A DNA stretch of 64,000 bases from Alphaproteobacteria bacterium PA2. GTDB taxonomy: Bacteria; Pseudomonadota; Alphaproteobacteria; Caulobacterales; Caulobacteraceae. The notes beneath the pieces are model-generated. The model was not told the origin of the DNA. It ran no database searches and saw only the letters and a program-made list of their open reading frames with translations. The translations under genes were made by a program, and so were the position numbers. Where the stretch lies: assembly GCA_002256425.1 (NCBI GenBank), contig NKIZ01000001.1, positions 2,887,001 through 2,951,000 of the forward strand, written 5' to 3'. Shown here piece after piece: positions 25,357 through 34,684 of the stretch. Position 1 is the first letter of the stretch. The number at the start of each line of letters is the position of its first letter.

Positions 25357-26922
25357 ATGGCCTCGCATTTTGATGTCATCATCATCGGATCGGGCGCCGG
25401 CGGCGCAACCCTGGCCCAGAGACTGGCGCCCAGCGGCAAATCAATCCTGATCCTCGAGCGAGGCGAGCACATTGTCCGCGAGGCCGAGAACTGGGACGCC
25501 AAGGCGGTTTTCGTACAGCACCGCTATCGCACCCATGAGCAGTGGCTGGACAGCCGGGGCAGGCCCTTCACCCCCAACACCCATTATTGGGTGGGGGGCA
25601 ATACGACCTTCTATGGCGCGGCCCTCATGCGCCTGCGGGCCAGCGACTTCCAGGAAGTGAAGCATGCGGGGGGGACCTCGCCCGCCTGGCCGGTCAGCCT
25701 GACCGATATGGCGCCCTACTACGCCGAGGCCGAGACCCTGTGGCAGGTCCATGGCGCCCGGGGGGTTGATCCTACCGAGCAGGGTGATGAGCCCCCCTAC
25801 GCCTTTCCAGCCATCAATCATGACCCCGGCATCGCCCAGCTGCGCGATCACTGGGAGGGCCAGGGCTGGAAGCCCTTTCATCTACCCGTCGGGGTCAAGC
25901 TGGATGAGTCCAACCCGGTCACCTCACCCTGCATCAAGTGCAAGACCTGCGGCGGCTTTCCCTGTCTGCTGAAGGCCAAGTGCGACGCCCGGACCATCGC
26001 CATCGAGCCCCTGCTGGACCTGCCAAACGTCACACTGCTGACGGGGCGAATGGTTCAACGCATCGAGACCGATCCCAGCGGCAGGACCGCCACCGAGGTG
26101 GTCTGTCACACGGCCGGGGGCGAGGAGCGCTGGCGAGGCGACATCATCGTCGCCGCTGCAGGCGCCGCCAATACCGCCGCCCTTCTGCTCCGGTCCCACA
26201 GCCCGGCCCACCCCAACGGCCTGGCCAATGGATCGGATCAGGTGGGCCGGAATTACATGTTCCATACCCTGACCGCCATGGTCTCCCTGACGGCGGCGCC
26301 GGCGCCCATCCTGTTCCCCAAGACCCTGGCGGTGAACGACTTCTACCACCGCGATCCTGCGGGCGGTTTCGACTACCCCATGGGCCACATCCAGATGCTG
26401 GAATACATGAACGGCCAGACCCTGGAGGGGCAGATTTCCGACTGGTTGCCGCCTGCCCTGGTGCCGGATGCCTTCACCAACGCCCTGGCCGAACGCCTGC
26501 TGTCCATGCTGGTGATTTCAGAGGACCTGCCCATGCCGGACAATCGGGTCACACTGACCCCCGAAGGCCAGATCAAGCTGACCTATGAGCACAACAATCT
26601 CGAAGGCCATGAGCGGCTGGTGAAGACCCTGCGGGCCTCCCTGAACGGCTTCACGGACCATGACCATCCGATTTCCCAGCATCATATCCAGCTGGATTCC
26701 CTGCTGCCCCTCTATGGCACCGCCCACCAGTGCGGCACGGTGAGGTTTGGCGCGGATCCGAACAGCTCTGTCCTTGACCCCTGGTGCAAGGCGCACGAAC
26801 TGGACAATCTCTATGTGGTGGATACGGGCTTCTTCGTGTCTTCCGCCGCCGTAAACCCAACCCTGACCACTGTGGCCAACGCCATGCGGGTCGGCGACCA
26901 TCTTCTGGAGCGCCTGCGATGA
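25357..26922 (+). CDS. GMC family FAD-dependent oxidoreductase with cysteine cluster
   Basis: A 521-residue flavoprotein. It shows the Rossmann motif DVIIIGSGAGGATLAQRL, GMC signature region HYWVGGNTTFYGAALMRLR, and C-terminal catalytic and FAD elements LYGTAHQCGTVRFG and NPTLTTVANAMR. Near residue 190 five Cys fall within 20 residues (SPCIKCKTCGGFPCLLKAKC), as in FAD glucose-dehydrogenase-type enzymes that carry an Fe-S cluster in the catalytic subunit. No signal peptide and no cytochrome partner are seen. It oxidises an alcohol or sugar of unknown identity. Its stop overlaps the ptrB start (ATGA). Confidence 0.93.
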   Translation: MASHFDVIIIGSGAGGATLAQRLAPSGKSILILERGEHIVREAENWDAKAVFVQHRYRTHEQWLDSRGRPFTPNTHYWVGGNTTFYGAALMRLRASDFQEVKHAGGTSPAWPVSLTDMAPYYAEAETLWQVHGARGVDPTEQGDEPPYAFPAINHDPGIAQLRDHWEGQGWKPFHLPVGVKLDESNPVTSPCIKCKTCGGFPCLLKAKCDARTIAIEPLLDLPNVTLLTGRMVQRIETDPSGRTATEVVCHTAGGEERWRGDIIVAAAGAANTAALLLRSHSPAHPNGLANGSDQVGRNYMFHTLTAMVSLTAAPAPILFPKTLAVNDFYHRDPAGGFDYPMGHIQMLEYMNGQTLEGQISDWLPPALVPDAFTNALAERLLSMLVISEDLPMPDNRVTLTPEGQIKLTYEHNNLEGHERLVKTLRASLNGFTDHDHPISQHHIQLDSLLPLYGTAHQCGTVRFGADPNSSVLDPWCKAHELDNLYVVDTGFFVSSAAVNPTLTTVANAMRVGDHLLERLR

Positions 26923-29015
26923 AAGCCCCGGTCGCCAAGCGCGAGCCCAAGACCATCTACCAGGTGAACCGGGTACGCATAGATGACTATGCCTGGATGA
27001 AGGACGAGAACTGGAAGGAGGTCCTGCGCGATCCCTCCACCCTCAGGCCCGACATCCGCGAACACCTGAACGAAGAGAACGCCTATACCGACGCCATGCT
27101 GGCCGGGACCAGGGCCCTGCAGGCCGAGATGTTCGCCGAGATGAAGGGGCGCATCAAGGAAGACGACAGCTCGGTTCCCAGCCCGGACGGCGCCTGGGAC
27201 TACTATGTCCGCTACGAGGTCGGCGCCGAGCACCCGATCCATGGACGCCGCCCCCGTGGGCGTATGGACTCAGAGCAGGTCCTGCTGGACGAAGAGGCCC
27301 TGGCCAAGGGCAAGGCCTTCTTCCAGGTGGGCGCGGCCCATCACAGCCCCGATCACCGGCTCTATGCCTGGGCCGCCGACGAGCAGGGCTCGGAATACTA
27401 CACCATCCGGGTCCGCGATCTGGCGACGGGGCAGGACCTGCCCTTCACCATCGACAGCGCCTATGGCGACTTCACCTTCTCACCGGACAGCCAGTGGCTG
27501 TTCTGGATCTGGCGGGACGAGAACGCCCGGCCGTCCAAGGTCTATCGCCGTCCGGCCCGGGGCGGCGATGACGTCCTGGTCTATGAGGAAGCCGACGAGG
27601 GCATGTTCTTGGGGGTGGGCACGACCTCGGACGACAGCCATCTGGTCATCCATGTGGGCAATCAGGAAACCACCGAGATCTGGCTGATCCCGGCGACGGA
27701 CCCGACCGCCGCGCCGGCCGTCGCCGAGCCCCGGGAGGAAGGGGTCAAATACGACCTCGACCACTGGACCGACCGCTGGATCATCCGCACCAATGCCGAT
27801 GGCGCTGTGGATTTCAAACTGGCGAGGTCAGAGGCGGCCGTCCCGGGCCGGACCAGCTGGGTGGACTTCATCGCCCACAGGGCCGGGCGCTACATTACCG
27901 GCTTCGCCCTCTATGCCGGCCATCTGGTCCGGGCAGAGCGGGTGGACGCCAATGACCAGCTGGTCATCATGGCCCGGACAGGGGGCGAGCATACCGTCGC
28001 CTTCGAGGAGGAAGCCTACGCCCTGGATCTCTCGGGCGGCTATGAATACGAAACAACCCTGACCCGGTTTGTCTACCAGTCGCCGACGACGCCCCGTCAG
28101 TGGTTTGACTATGATATGGACACCCGGGAACAGACCCTGCGGAAGACCCAGGAAATCCCGTCCGGACATGATCCATCCCTCTACGCGGCCAGGCGGCTGA
28201 ATGCGCCAGCTCCGGACGGCCAGATGGTGCCCATCACGGTCCTGATGCGGCGGGACACGCCCCTGGATGGGTCGGCGCCCCTGCTGCTCTACGGCTATGG
28301 CTCCTATGGCTACGCCATGGATCCCAGCTTCTCCATCCGCAACCTCTCCCTGGTGGACCGGGGATGGATCTGGGCCACCGCCCATATTCGGGGTGGCTCG
28401 GACAAGGGCTGGGGCTGGTTCCTGGATGGGCGCAAGGAGAAGAAGACCAACACCTTCACCGACTTCATCGCCTGCGCAGAATATCTGGCCGATCAGGGCT
28501 ATGGCGCCCGGGGCCGGATGGTCGCCTATGGCGGGTCAGCTGGGGGCATGCTGATGGGCGCAGTGGCCAACATGGCGCCGCGCCTCTGGGCCGGGATCAT
28601 CGCCGCTGTACCGTTTGTCGACGTGCTGAACACCATGAGCGACACCACCCTGCCCCTGACGCCGCCGGAATGGCCCGAATGGGGCAACCCCCTGGAAGAC
28701 GCCGGCGCCTATGACCGGATCGCCGGCTACAGCCCCTATGACAATGTGGACGCCCGCCCCTATCCGCCCATACTGGCGACGGGAGGCCTGTCGGATCCCC
28801 GGGTCACCTATTGGGAGCCGCAGAAGTGGGTGGCCAAGCTGCGGGCCAGGACCACCTCGGAATCGCCTGTCCTGCTGAAGATCAATATGGAAGCCGGGCA
28901 CGGCGGCGCGTCGGGACGGTTTGACTTCCTCAAGGAGATCGCCCTGGATTATGCCTTTGCGATCTGGGCCATGGAGCGGGGTTGGGAGCAGGATGATCAT
29001 AAGACCCTCGACTGA
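26919..29015 (+). CDS. ptrB: Oligopeptidase B (S9A prolyl oligopeptidase family)
   Basis: A 698-residue cytoplasmic peptidase that cuts short peptides after Arg or Lys. The N-terminus RIDDYAWMKDENWKEVLRDP is typical. A seven-bladed propeller covers about 70-400, and the C-terminal hydrolase has the nucleophile in AYGGSAGGMLMGAVA and the catalytic His in MEAGHGGASGRFDFL. HIRGGSDKGWGWF is a PtrB landmark. The ATG at 26919 overlaps the GMC stop, so translation is coupled. Confidence 0.95.
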   Translation: MKAPVAKREPKTIYQVNRVRIDDYAWMKDENWKEVLRDPSTLRPDIREHLNEENAYTDAMLAGTRALQAEMFAEMKGRIKEDDSSVPSPDGAWDYYVRYEVGAEHPIHGRRPRGRMDSEQVLLDEEALAKGKAFFQVGAAHHSPDHRLYAWAADEQGSEYYTIRVRDLATGQDLPFTIDSAYGDFTFSPDSQWLFWIWRDENARPSKVYRRPARGGDDVLVYEEADEGMFLGVGTTSDDSHLVIHVGNQETTEIWLIPATDPTAAPAVAEPREEGVKYDLDHWTDRWIIRTNADGAVDFKLARSEAAVPGRTSWVDFIAHRAGRYITGFALYAGHLVRAERVDANDQLVIMARTGGEHTVAFEEEAYALDLSGGYEYETTLTRFVYQSPTTPRQWFDYDMDTREQTLRKTQEIPSGHDPSLYAARRLNAPAPDGQMVPITVLMRRDTPLDGSAPLLLYGYGSYGYAMDPSFSIRNLSLVDRGWIWATAHIRGGSDKGWGWFLDGRKEKKTNTFTDFIACAEYLADQGYGARGRMVAYGGSAGGMLMGAVANMAPRLWAGIIAAVPFVDVLNTMSDTTLPLTPPEWPEWGNPLEDAGAYDRIAGYSPYDNVDARPYPPILATGGLSDPRVTYWEPQKWVAKLRARTTSESPVLLKINMEAGHGGASGRFDFLKEIALDYAFAIWAMERGWEQDDHKTLD

Positions 29016-29535
29016 GGCTGACGTCGAGGCCCTGGCGGCGATCTATGGCCACCATGTCCTGCACGGGTTCGGGACCTTCGATGAGATTCCCCCCTCCCCT
29101 GCCGACATGCTGACCCGCAGGGCGGCGATCGTGGCCCTGGGCCTGCCCCACCTGGTTGCTGAGGCTGATGGCAGGGTGCTGGGCTATGCCTATGCCAGCG
29201 CCTACCGGCCCCGGACCGGCTATCGCTACACCGCCGAAGACAGCGTTTATGTGGCGCCGGACGCCATTGGCATGGGTGTGGGCCGCGCCGTGCTGACAGA
29301 GGTGATCCGGCTTTGCGAGGAGAAGGGGCTGCGCCAGATCATCGCGGTGATCGGAGACTCCGGAAACGCCGCGTCCATCGGACTGCACACCGCCCTGGGC
29401 TTCGAGCCGATCGGCGCCGTGAAGAATGTCGGCTTCAAGCATGGCCGTTGGGTGGACACCTATCTCATGCAGCTTTCCCTGAATGGCGGCGCCACCGTGC
29501 CGCCAGACAATCCGGGCCTGAAACTGGGCGGCTGA
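28993..29535 (+). CDS. GNAT N-acetyltransferase (phosphinothricin/methionine sulfone acetyltransferase-like)
   Basis: A 180-residue Pat/Bar/MnaT-type GNAT: IRPSTEADVEALAAIYGHHV, then FDEIPPS, AYASAYRPRTGYRYTAEDSV, the acetyl-CoA P-loop AIGMGVGRAVL, and the C-terminal GFEPIGAVKNVGFKHGRWVD. Homologues acetylate phosphinothricin, methionine sulfoximine or related amino acids. The ATG at 28993 overlaps the last 23 bases of ptrB, so it belongs to that operon. Confidence 0.93.
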   Translation: MIIRPSTEADVEALAAIYGHHVLHGFGTFDEIPPSPADMLTRRAAIVALGLPHLVAEADGRVLGYAYASAYRPRTGYRYTAEDSVYVAPDAIGMGVGRAVLTEVIRLCEEKGLRQIIAVIGDSGNAASIGLHTALGFEPIGAVKNVGFKHGRWVDTYLMQLSLNGGATVPPDNPGLKLGG

Positions 29536-29539
29536 AGTC

Positions 29540-30883
29540 CTATCGGCCCCAGGTGGCGAACATGCCCACCGACGCCAGCAACATGACCCCTGATGCCACC
29601 CATCCGACAAGTTTGAGGCCACCCGGCAGGGTGAAGTCGCCCATGACCTTCCGGCTGGAGGACAGGACCATCATCATGACCATGATCGGGGTGGCGACGA
29701 CGCCATTGACCACGGCGCTCCAGAACAGGGCCTTGATCGGATCAATGGCGCTGAAGTTGAGGCCGATCCCCACCAGGGTGGCGGCAGCTATGGTGGCGTA
29801 GAAGGCCGGCGCCCGGCGGGGCTTGCGCGCCAGACCCACATGCCAGCCAAAGGTCTCCCCCAGGGCGAAGGCGGCTGATCCGGCCAGAATGGGCAGGCCC
29901 AGCAGGCCCGTGCCGATAATGCCAAGGGCGAAGACGAGGAAGACGAAGGGCCCGGCTATGGGCTTGAGGGCCAGGGCCGCTTCAGCCGAGGTCCTGATGT
30001 CCGTCACCCCATGGGCATGCAGGGTGACGGCCGTGGAAATGATGATGAACAGGGCGACCAGATGGGCGAAGGCCATGCCCACATAGGTGTCGATGCGGAT
30101 ACGGCGGAATTCGGCACTGGCCTGGTCGGGGGCGCGGATCAGGGGCTTGGCGCCTGTCCGCTCCTTGACCTCCTCCACCTCTTCCTCGGCCTGCCAGAAG
30201 AAGAGGTAGGGACTGATGGTCGTGCCGAGAATGGCGACCACCATGGTCAGGTAGCTGGCTTCAAAAGTGATGTTGGGCGCCAGGAGGTGATAGCCCACGG
30301 TCGCCCAGGGCGTCTTCACCACAAAGGCCACGGCCACATAGGCGAACAGGGACAGGGTCAGCCATTTGAGGATGGAGACATAGCGGGAGTACCGCATGAA
30401 GACCTCCAGCAGGACCGAAGCCACGCCGAAGGCCGCCACATAGGCCAGCTGGGGTCCGCCGACCAACAGCTTGAGGGCTGCGGCCATGGCGCCCAGGTCC
30501 GCCCCAAGGTTGATGGTGTTGGCGACCACCAGCAGGCCGACGACCGTGACCAGAACGGGCCTTGGGAAGTGGAGCTTGATGACCCCGGCCAGGCCGCGGC
30601 CCGTGACCCGGCCAATGCGGGCGCTGACCTCCTGGATGGCGCACAGGAGCGGCAGGCTGAAGAGGATCACCCAGCCGAGGCTGAAGCCGAACTGGGCGCC
30701 GGCCTGGGAATATGTGGCTATTCCGCTTGGGTCGTCGTCCGAGGCGCCGGTGATCAGGCCAGGCCCCATAATGCTGAGCAGGCCGGGCTTGTCGGGTTGT
30801 TTGACTTCGACCTTGCTGTCGTGGGCCGAGGCGTGCCGGCGGTGAGCCTCCAGCAGACGCCTCTGGAGCGCTGTGCTCCTCAT
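29540..30883 (-). CDS. NRAMP-related divalent metal transporter with altered metal site
   Basis: A 447-residue protein with about 11 membrane helices and the NRAMP fold. The helix-1 motif is ITGASDDDPSGIATYSQAG, where canonical NRAMPs have DPGN; helix 6 reads GTTISPYLFFWQAEEE, without the canonical MPH methionine. These changes resemble NRAMP-related transporters of other metals such as Mg2+, so Mn or Fe transport should not be assumed. An acidic stretch (EEEVEEVKER) follows helix 6. It lies 13 bp after a DUF465 gene and may be co-transcribed with it. Confidence 0.88.
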   Translation of the reverse strand: MRSTALQRRLLEAHRRHASAHDSKVEVKQPDKPGLLSIMGPGLITGASDDDPSGIATYSQAGAQFGFSLGWVILFSLPLLCAIQEVSARIGRVTGRGLAGVIKLHFPRPVLVTVVGLLVVANTINLGADLGAMAAALKLLVGGPQLAYVAAFGVASVLLEVFMRYSRYVSILKWLTLSLFAYVAVAFVVKTPWATVGYHLLAPNITFEASYLTMVVAILGTTISPYLFFWQAEEEVEEVKERTGAKPLIRAPDQASAEFRRIRIDTYVGMAFAHLVALFIIISTAVTLHAHGVTDIRTSAEAALALKPIAGPFVFLVFALGIIGTGLLGLPILAGSAAFALGETFGWHVGLARKPRRAPAFYATIAAATLVGIGLNFSAIDPIKALFWSAVVNGVVATPIMVMMMVLSSSRKVMGDFTLPGGLKLVGWVASGVMLLASVGMFATWGR

Positions 30884-30896
30884 GCCCGGACCAGGT

Positions 30897-31136
30897 TCAT
30901 GCCGCCTGCAGCATTCCGGCGATCTGATCCTTCAGGGTCAGCCTCTGCTTCTTCAGGTCTTCGAGCGCGGCATCAGCGAGGGCCTCGACGCCGGACTCAG
31001 CCCGGTGAATGGCGCGGTTCACGGTGTGATAGGCGTCGGCAAGTTTGGCGAAGTGCCTGTCGTGGGTCTTCAGGTGATGAAGCCGTTCAGCCTGGTCGGG
31101 AAACTCGTCGTGAAGTTCGTGGGCGGCGTGGCTCAT
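30897..31136 (-). CDS. YdcH-like DUF465 protein
   Basis: A 79-residue helical protein of the DUF465 family: EFPDQAERLHHLKTHDRHFA, LADAYHTVNRAIHRAESG, LEDLKKQRLTLKDQIAGMLQ. It would form an antiparallel coiled-coil hairpin. Function unknown. GGAGCG precedes the ATG with good spacing. It lies upstream of the NRAMP-like gene on the same strand. Confidence 0.88.
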   Translation of the reverse strand: MSHAAHELHDEFPDQAERLHHLKTHDRHFAKLADAYHTVNRAIHRAESGVEALADAALEDLKKQRLTLKDQIAGMLQAA

Positions 31137-31210
31137 GGGGGCGCTCCTTGAAAAGGCCCCTTACATGACATGCATCTGGAGACGACCGCCTTGAGGCAGG
31201 TCAACGCGCC

Positions 31211-31603
31211 CTAGGAGAGAACGGCCGCGTCGCCTTCGCCGCTGGCCAGCATGCGACCGATGGCGTCAAACAGCAGGTCCATGGCCACAGGCTTCATGAT
31301 CACTTCGTCGGCGCCAGCGCCGAGGCAGTCCTGGCGGATGGTCAGGCCGGTGTCAGCGGTGACGACGATTACCGGCAGCTTGGCCTTGGCGTCGCCCCTG
31401 GCGCGGATATGGCGAATGGCCGTCAGCCCGTCCATGCCGGGCATGCGCAGATCCATGAGGATCAGGTCGTAGTCATTGTCGGACACCATCTGCAGTCCGG
31501 TCTCGGCCTCTGGGGCCTCGGCCATTTCCACATCGGCGACGCCCAACATGTCTTTAACGACACGGCGGTTCATCGCGTCGTCTTCGACGAACAGGATGCG
31601 CAC
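31211..31603 (-). CDS. Stand-alone response regulator receiver protein (copy 1)
   Basis: A 130-residue CheY-like receiver: ILFVEDDAMNRRVVKDMLG, phospho-acceptor Asp in LILMDLRMPGMDG near 53, switch Thr in VIVVTADTG, and Lys in EVIMKPVAMD. No output domain. It is a close paralogue of the receiver at 34219-34614; both flank the TPR histidine kinase, so they are likely partners. Confidence 0.93.
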   Translation of the reverse strand: MRILFVEDDAMNRRVVKDMLGVADVEMAEAPEAETGLQMVSDNDYDLILMDLRMPGMDGLTAIRHIRARGDAKAKLPVIVVTADTGLTIRQDCLGAGADEVIMKPVAMDLLFDAIGRMLASGEGDAAVLS

Positions 31604-31650
31604 GGGGTATCTCCGGCTTGATCAGGAGCGATCGGTACGAGTTATAGATG

Positions 31651-34149
31651 CTAAGCGGTTAATAGGGACTTTAGCTCTGGTTGCGCCACAAAATTGTCCA
31701 GTACAGTCTCACAGGATTCCTTCAGTCGCTCCACAATTGCCTGCGGCGACATGGGTTTGGCCAGGACCTGGGCGACGCCAAGCGCCAGAAGCGCCTGGGT
31801 GTCATCCTCGGTCGGCTGTGACCAGAGGACGCTGACCGGTGAGTTTCGGGCCGCTTCCAGGAGGGTGCGGATGGACTCAAGACGCTCGATGTCCGGCAGT
31901 TGGGAGGCAGCGCCTTCAAGAATGATCCGGTCAAAATGCTTCTGTTCGAGGGTCGACAGCGCCAGAGCGCCAGAGCCGACGATCTCCAGGGCGCGAACGT
32001 GAGGGGCCAGGGCCGCCTTCATCATGCTTTGGGCCAGGGGGTTGGCCTCAACCAGCAGGACGGTGCTGTCGGCCAGGGATCTCGGACCACTGGTTTCGTC
32101 GCTTTCGGAGACCTCGACCTCGACCGGCTCTTCAACCCGGGTCAGGGGCAGGACGACGGTGAAGACCGAGCCTTCGCCCACAACGCTCTCGATGGTGATG
32201 TCGCCATCCATGGCCGTCGCCAGATTGCGACAGATGGTCAGGCCAAGGCCCGTGCCGCCGTGCTGACGGGTCGTGCCGCCATCCAGCTGCTTGAAGGAGA
32301 CGAAGACGTCATCGAACTGGTCAGATGGAATGCCGATGCCCGTGTCGCTGACACTGAGGGCAAGGTGTTCGACGCCATTCTTTTCGATCACCCTGGCGGT
32401 CAGGCCCACCTCGCCTGTGTCGGTAAACTTGATGGCGTTTGACAGCAGGTTGAAGAGCACCTGACGCAGGCGGGTGCCGTCCTCGACGATCCGCTTCGGC
32501 GCGCCTTCAATGTCCAGTTTGAAGCCCAGGGACTTGGTCGCCGCCTTCTCGCGCCACATGCGGGCGGTTTCCTCGAGAATGCGGGTGAGGTCGGTTTCCT
32601 CGCGCACCACGCTGAGATTGCCGTTCTCGATCTTGGCGACGTCGAGGATGTCGTCGACCAGGGCGCGCATGGTCTCGGCGGCGCCGTGGACGATGGAAAT
32701 CTTGTCACGCATGGCCGCATCGACCCGCTGGTCGGCGAGGATCACCTGGGTCATGCCCAGAATGCCGTTCAGCGGCGTGCGGACTTCGTGGCTGGTGGTC
32801 GCCAGGAATTCGGTCTTGGCCTTGAGGGCCTTTTCAAGCGAGGTGTTGACCTCGTTCAGATTGACGTTGGCGGCGCGGACCTGGTCGCGGCTGCGCTTCA
32901 GGGACAGCAAGCCGACCACAAGCAGGCCAGCTATGATCACCAAGCCTGCCAAGAGCACCATGGTGATCATGGTCCGGAACCGGGCGAGCTTGATATCCCT
33001 CTGCAGCTGTCCGGCCTTGAGGTTGGCGATCTTGAGGTCCTGGTTGGCGAAGTCGAACTTCGCCGCCATCAGGGCGGCGTTGGTATCGGCCGCCAGGGCC
33101 CGAGTTTCGTCGTCAAGACGCTTGTAGGCCTTGAGGTGCAGGAAGGCGAGATGGTCGTTGCCTGCCGCGCTGTAGATGCCGACCGCGTATTTGTGCAAAT
33201 CCGAAAAGGCTGGTGGAGTTTTCTCCAGGTCCTGACCTGAGAAAGCCTTGCCGAGATAGTTTGACGCCGCAGGGATGTTGCCTTTTTTGAACTGAATCTG
33301 AGCGATGATGCCATTGAGGAATGGCTTCTCGCTCCTGGCTTCCTCGAATTTCATCAAGCCAGCACTGATTGCAGCGTATTTGTCGGCCTCGACGATATTT
33401 CCGAGATCTATATTCGTAACCGAAATGTTATTTACAGTGATAGCTTCAAGATATTTACTATCCAGCTTGAAAGCGATATCTTTTGCTTTCTTAAATTCAA
33501 CAATTGCCTCCGGCAATTTGCCCATATACTTATAAACCATCGCCTTATTGTTCAAGAGCGAATAGGCCAAGTTTGGGTCAGCTGAATAGGCTTCTTCAGC
33601 CTGCTTGTAGTATTGCAGCACGCGTGGAAAATCGCCAGCGTTCTGGTAGATCGTTCCAATGTCCAATAGAGACATCGCCTGACCGCGAGGCTCGCCGGCC
33701 TCACGGTAAACATCGTGCGCGGACTGAAGATCGGGCAACGCCAGTTGCACCTTGCCAGCTGCGACATAGGCATTGCCTCGCGATCGGATCAAATCGCCAT
33801 GGATCTTTGACTTCGGAAAGCCCGATATTGAAGCTAAAGCCTTGTCCAGAAGTGGAAGTGCGTCTTCCGCGCGACCGGTCCGGATAATTGCCTCTGCCTG
33901 CAGCCATTGGGCGGCCGCTGTCTCCATGACCTTGGTTTTTTCGTCTTCCGCCTCATTGGCAATTGCGTAGAGGTTCTGGATCTTGGGTTCAGCGTTCGCA
34001 GGATTGGTCATCGCCAGCGCCTTGGCGTCGCTTAGGGCAGCGTTGAATTTCTTTTCATGGGCGGTCAAGGCGTCGGCTGCGCTTGCCGGGAGCGCAGCCG
34101 CGATCAAAGCAGCGCAAGCGAAAGCGCTCAGGCCCGTCTTGATCCTCAT
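31651..34149 (-). CDS. TPR-containing sensor histidine kinase with degenerate receiver
   Basis: An 832-residue protein: signal peptide (FACAALIAAALPASAA), a periplasmic TPR-like helical domain (about 30-385; ALPLLDKALASISGF, LLDIGTIYQNAGDFPRVL), one membrane helix (about 392-416), HisKA with TTSHEVRTPLNGILGM (His near 453) and HATPase boxes NLLSNAIKFTDTG, DTGIGIP and GTGLGL. The C-terminal receiver-like domain (STVLLVEANPLAQSMMKAAL) has Glu where the phospho-acceptor Asp should be (RIILEGAAS), so it probably cannot be phosphorylated. GGAGG precedes the ATG at 34149. Part of the minus-strand gene run below the three S8 peptidases. Confidence 0.92.
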   Translation of the reverse strand: MRIKTGLSAFACAALIAAALPASAADALTAHEKKFNAALSDAKALAMTNPANAEPKIQNLYAIANEAEDEKTKVMETAAAQWLQAEAIIRTGRAEDALPLLDKALASISGFPKSKIHGDLIRSRGNAYVAAGKVQLALPDLQSAHDVYREAGEPRGQAMSLLDIGTIYQNAGDFPRVLQYYKQAEEAYSADPNLAYSLLNNKAMVYKYMGKLPEAIVEFKKAKDIAFKLDSKYLEAITVNNISVTNIDLGNIVEADKYAAISAGLMKFEEARSEKPFLNGIIAQIQFKKGNIPAASNYLGKAFSGQDLEKTPPAFSDLHKYAVGIYSAAGNDHLAFLHLKAYKRLDDETRALAADTNAALMAAKFDFANQDLKIANLKAGQLQRDIKLARFRTMITMVLLAGLVIIAGLLVVGLLSLKRSRDQVRAANVNLNEVNTSLEKALKAKTEFLATTSHEVRTPLNGILGMTQVILADQRVDAAMRDKISIVHGAAETMRALVDDILDVAKIENGNLSVVREETDLTRILEETARMWREKAATKSLGFKLDIEGAPKRIVEDGTRLRQVLFNLLSNAIKFTDTGEVGLTARVIEKNGVEHLALSVSDTGIGIPSDQFDDVFVSFKQLDGGTTRQHGGTGLGLTICRNLATAMDGDITIESVVGEGSVFTVVLPLTRVEEPVEVEVSESDETSGPRSLADSTVLLVEANPLAQSMMKAALAPHVRALEIVGSGALALSTLEQKHFDRIILEGAASQLPDIERLESIRTLLEAARNSPVSVLWSQPTEDDTQALLALGVAQVLAKPMSPQAIVERLKESCETVLDNFVAQPELKSLLTA

Positions 34150-34218
34150 GTGCTGCAACCTCCAGTTTGAGGTGCCAGACTAGGATGGCATCGTTAATTT
34201 CGCTCTAAGTCGCGAAAC

Positions 34219-34614
34219 CTAGGCTAGGGCCAGATCGGCAGGCTCGTCAGAGGCCGACATCATGCGGGCAATGGCGTCAAACAGGCTTTCCATCACGACG
34301 GGCTTGTGGACCAGGTCGTCCCCGCCCGCATCCTGGACCGACTTCTCGATTTCCAGCCCCATGTCTGCGGTCAGGACCACCACAGGCACCCTTCCCCTTG
34401 CATCCCCGCGGGACCGGATTTTGCGGATCGCCGTCAGGCCATCCATACCCGGCATGCGCAGGTCCATAAGCACCAGGTCATAGTCTTGGGTGTCGATCAT
34501 TCGTAGTCCGGTCTCGGCGTCAGACGCCTCGTCCATGGATACGCCGGCGATATCCAGCATGCCCCTGACAACCCGGCGGTTCATCTCGTGATCGTCAACG
34601 AACAGTATTCGCAT
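34219..34614 (-). CDS. Stand-alone response regulator receiver protein (copy 2)
   Basis: A 131-residue receiver paralogous to the one at 31211-31603: ILFVDDHEMNRRVVRGMLD, Asp in LVLMDLRMPGMDG, VVVLTADMG and the KP motif LVHKPVVMES. It lies 70 bases downstream of the first S8 peptidase gene on the same strand, with no clear terminator between, and just upstream of the TPR kinase. Confidence 0.93.
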   Translation of the reverse strand: MRILFVDDHEMNRRVVRGMLDIAGVSMDEASDAETGLRMIDTQDYDLVLMDLRMPGMDGLTAIRKIRSRGDARGRVPVVVLTADMGLEIEKSVQDAGGDDLVHKPVVMESLFDAIARMMSASDEPADLALA

Positions 34615-34684
34615 GGTCAGATCCCGAAGGGGTGCTGGGCAAGTGACCGGGCCGACCAGGCTTCAGCCTGACCGACCCTGATCC

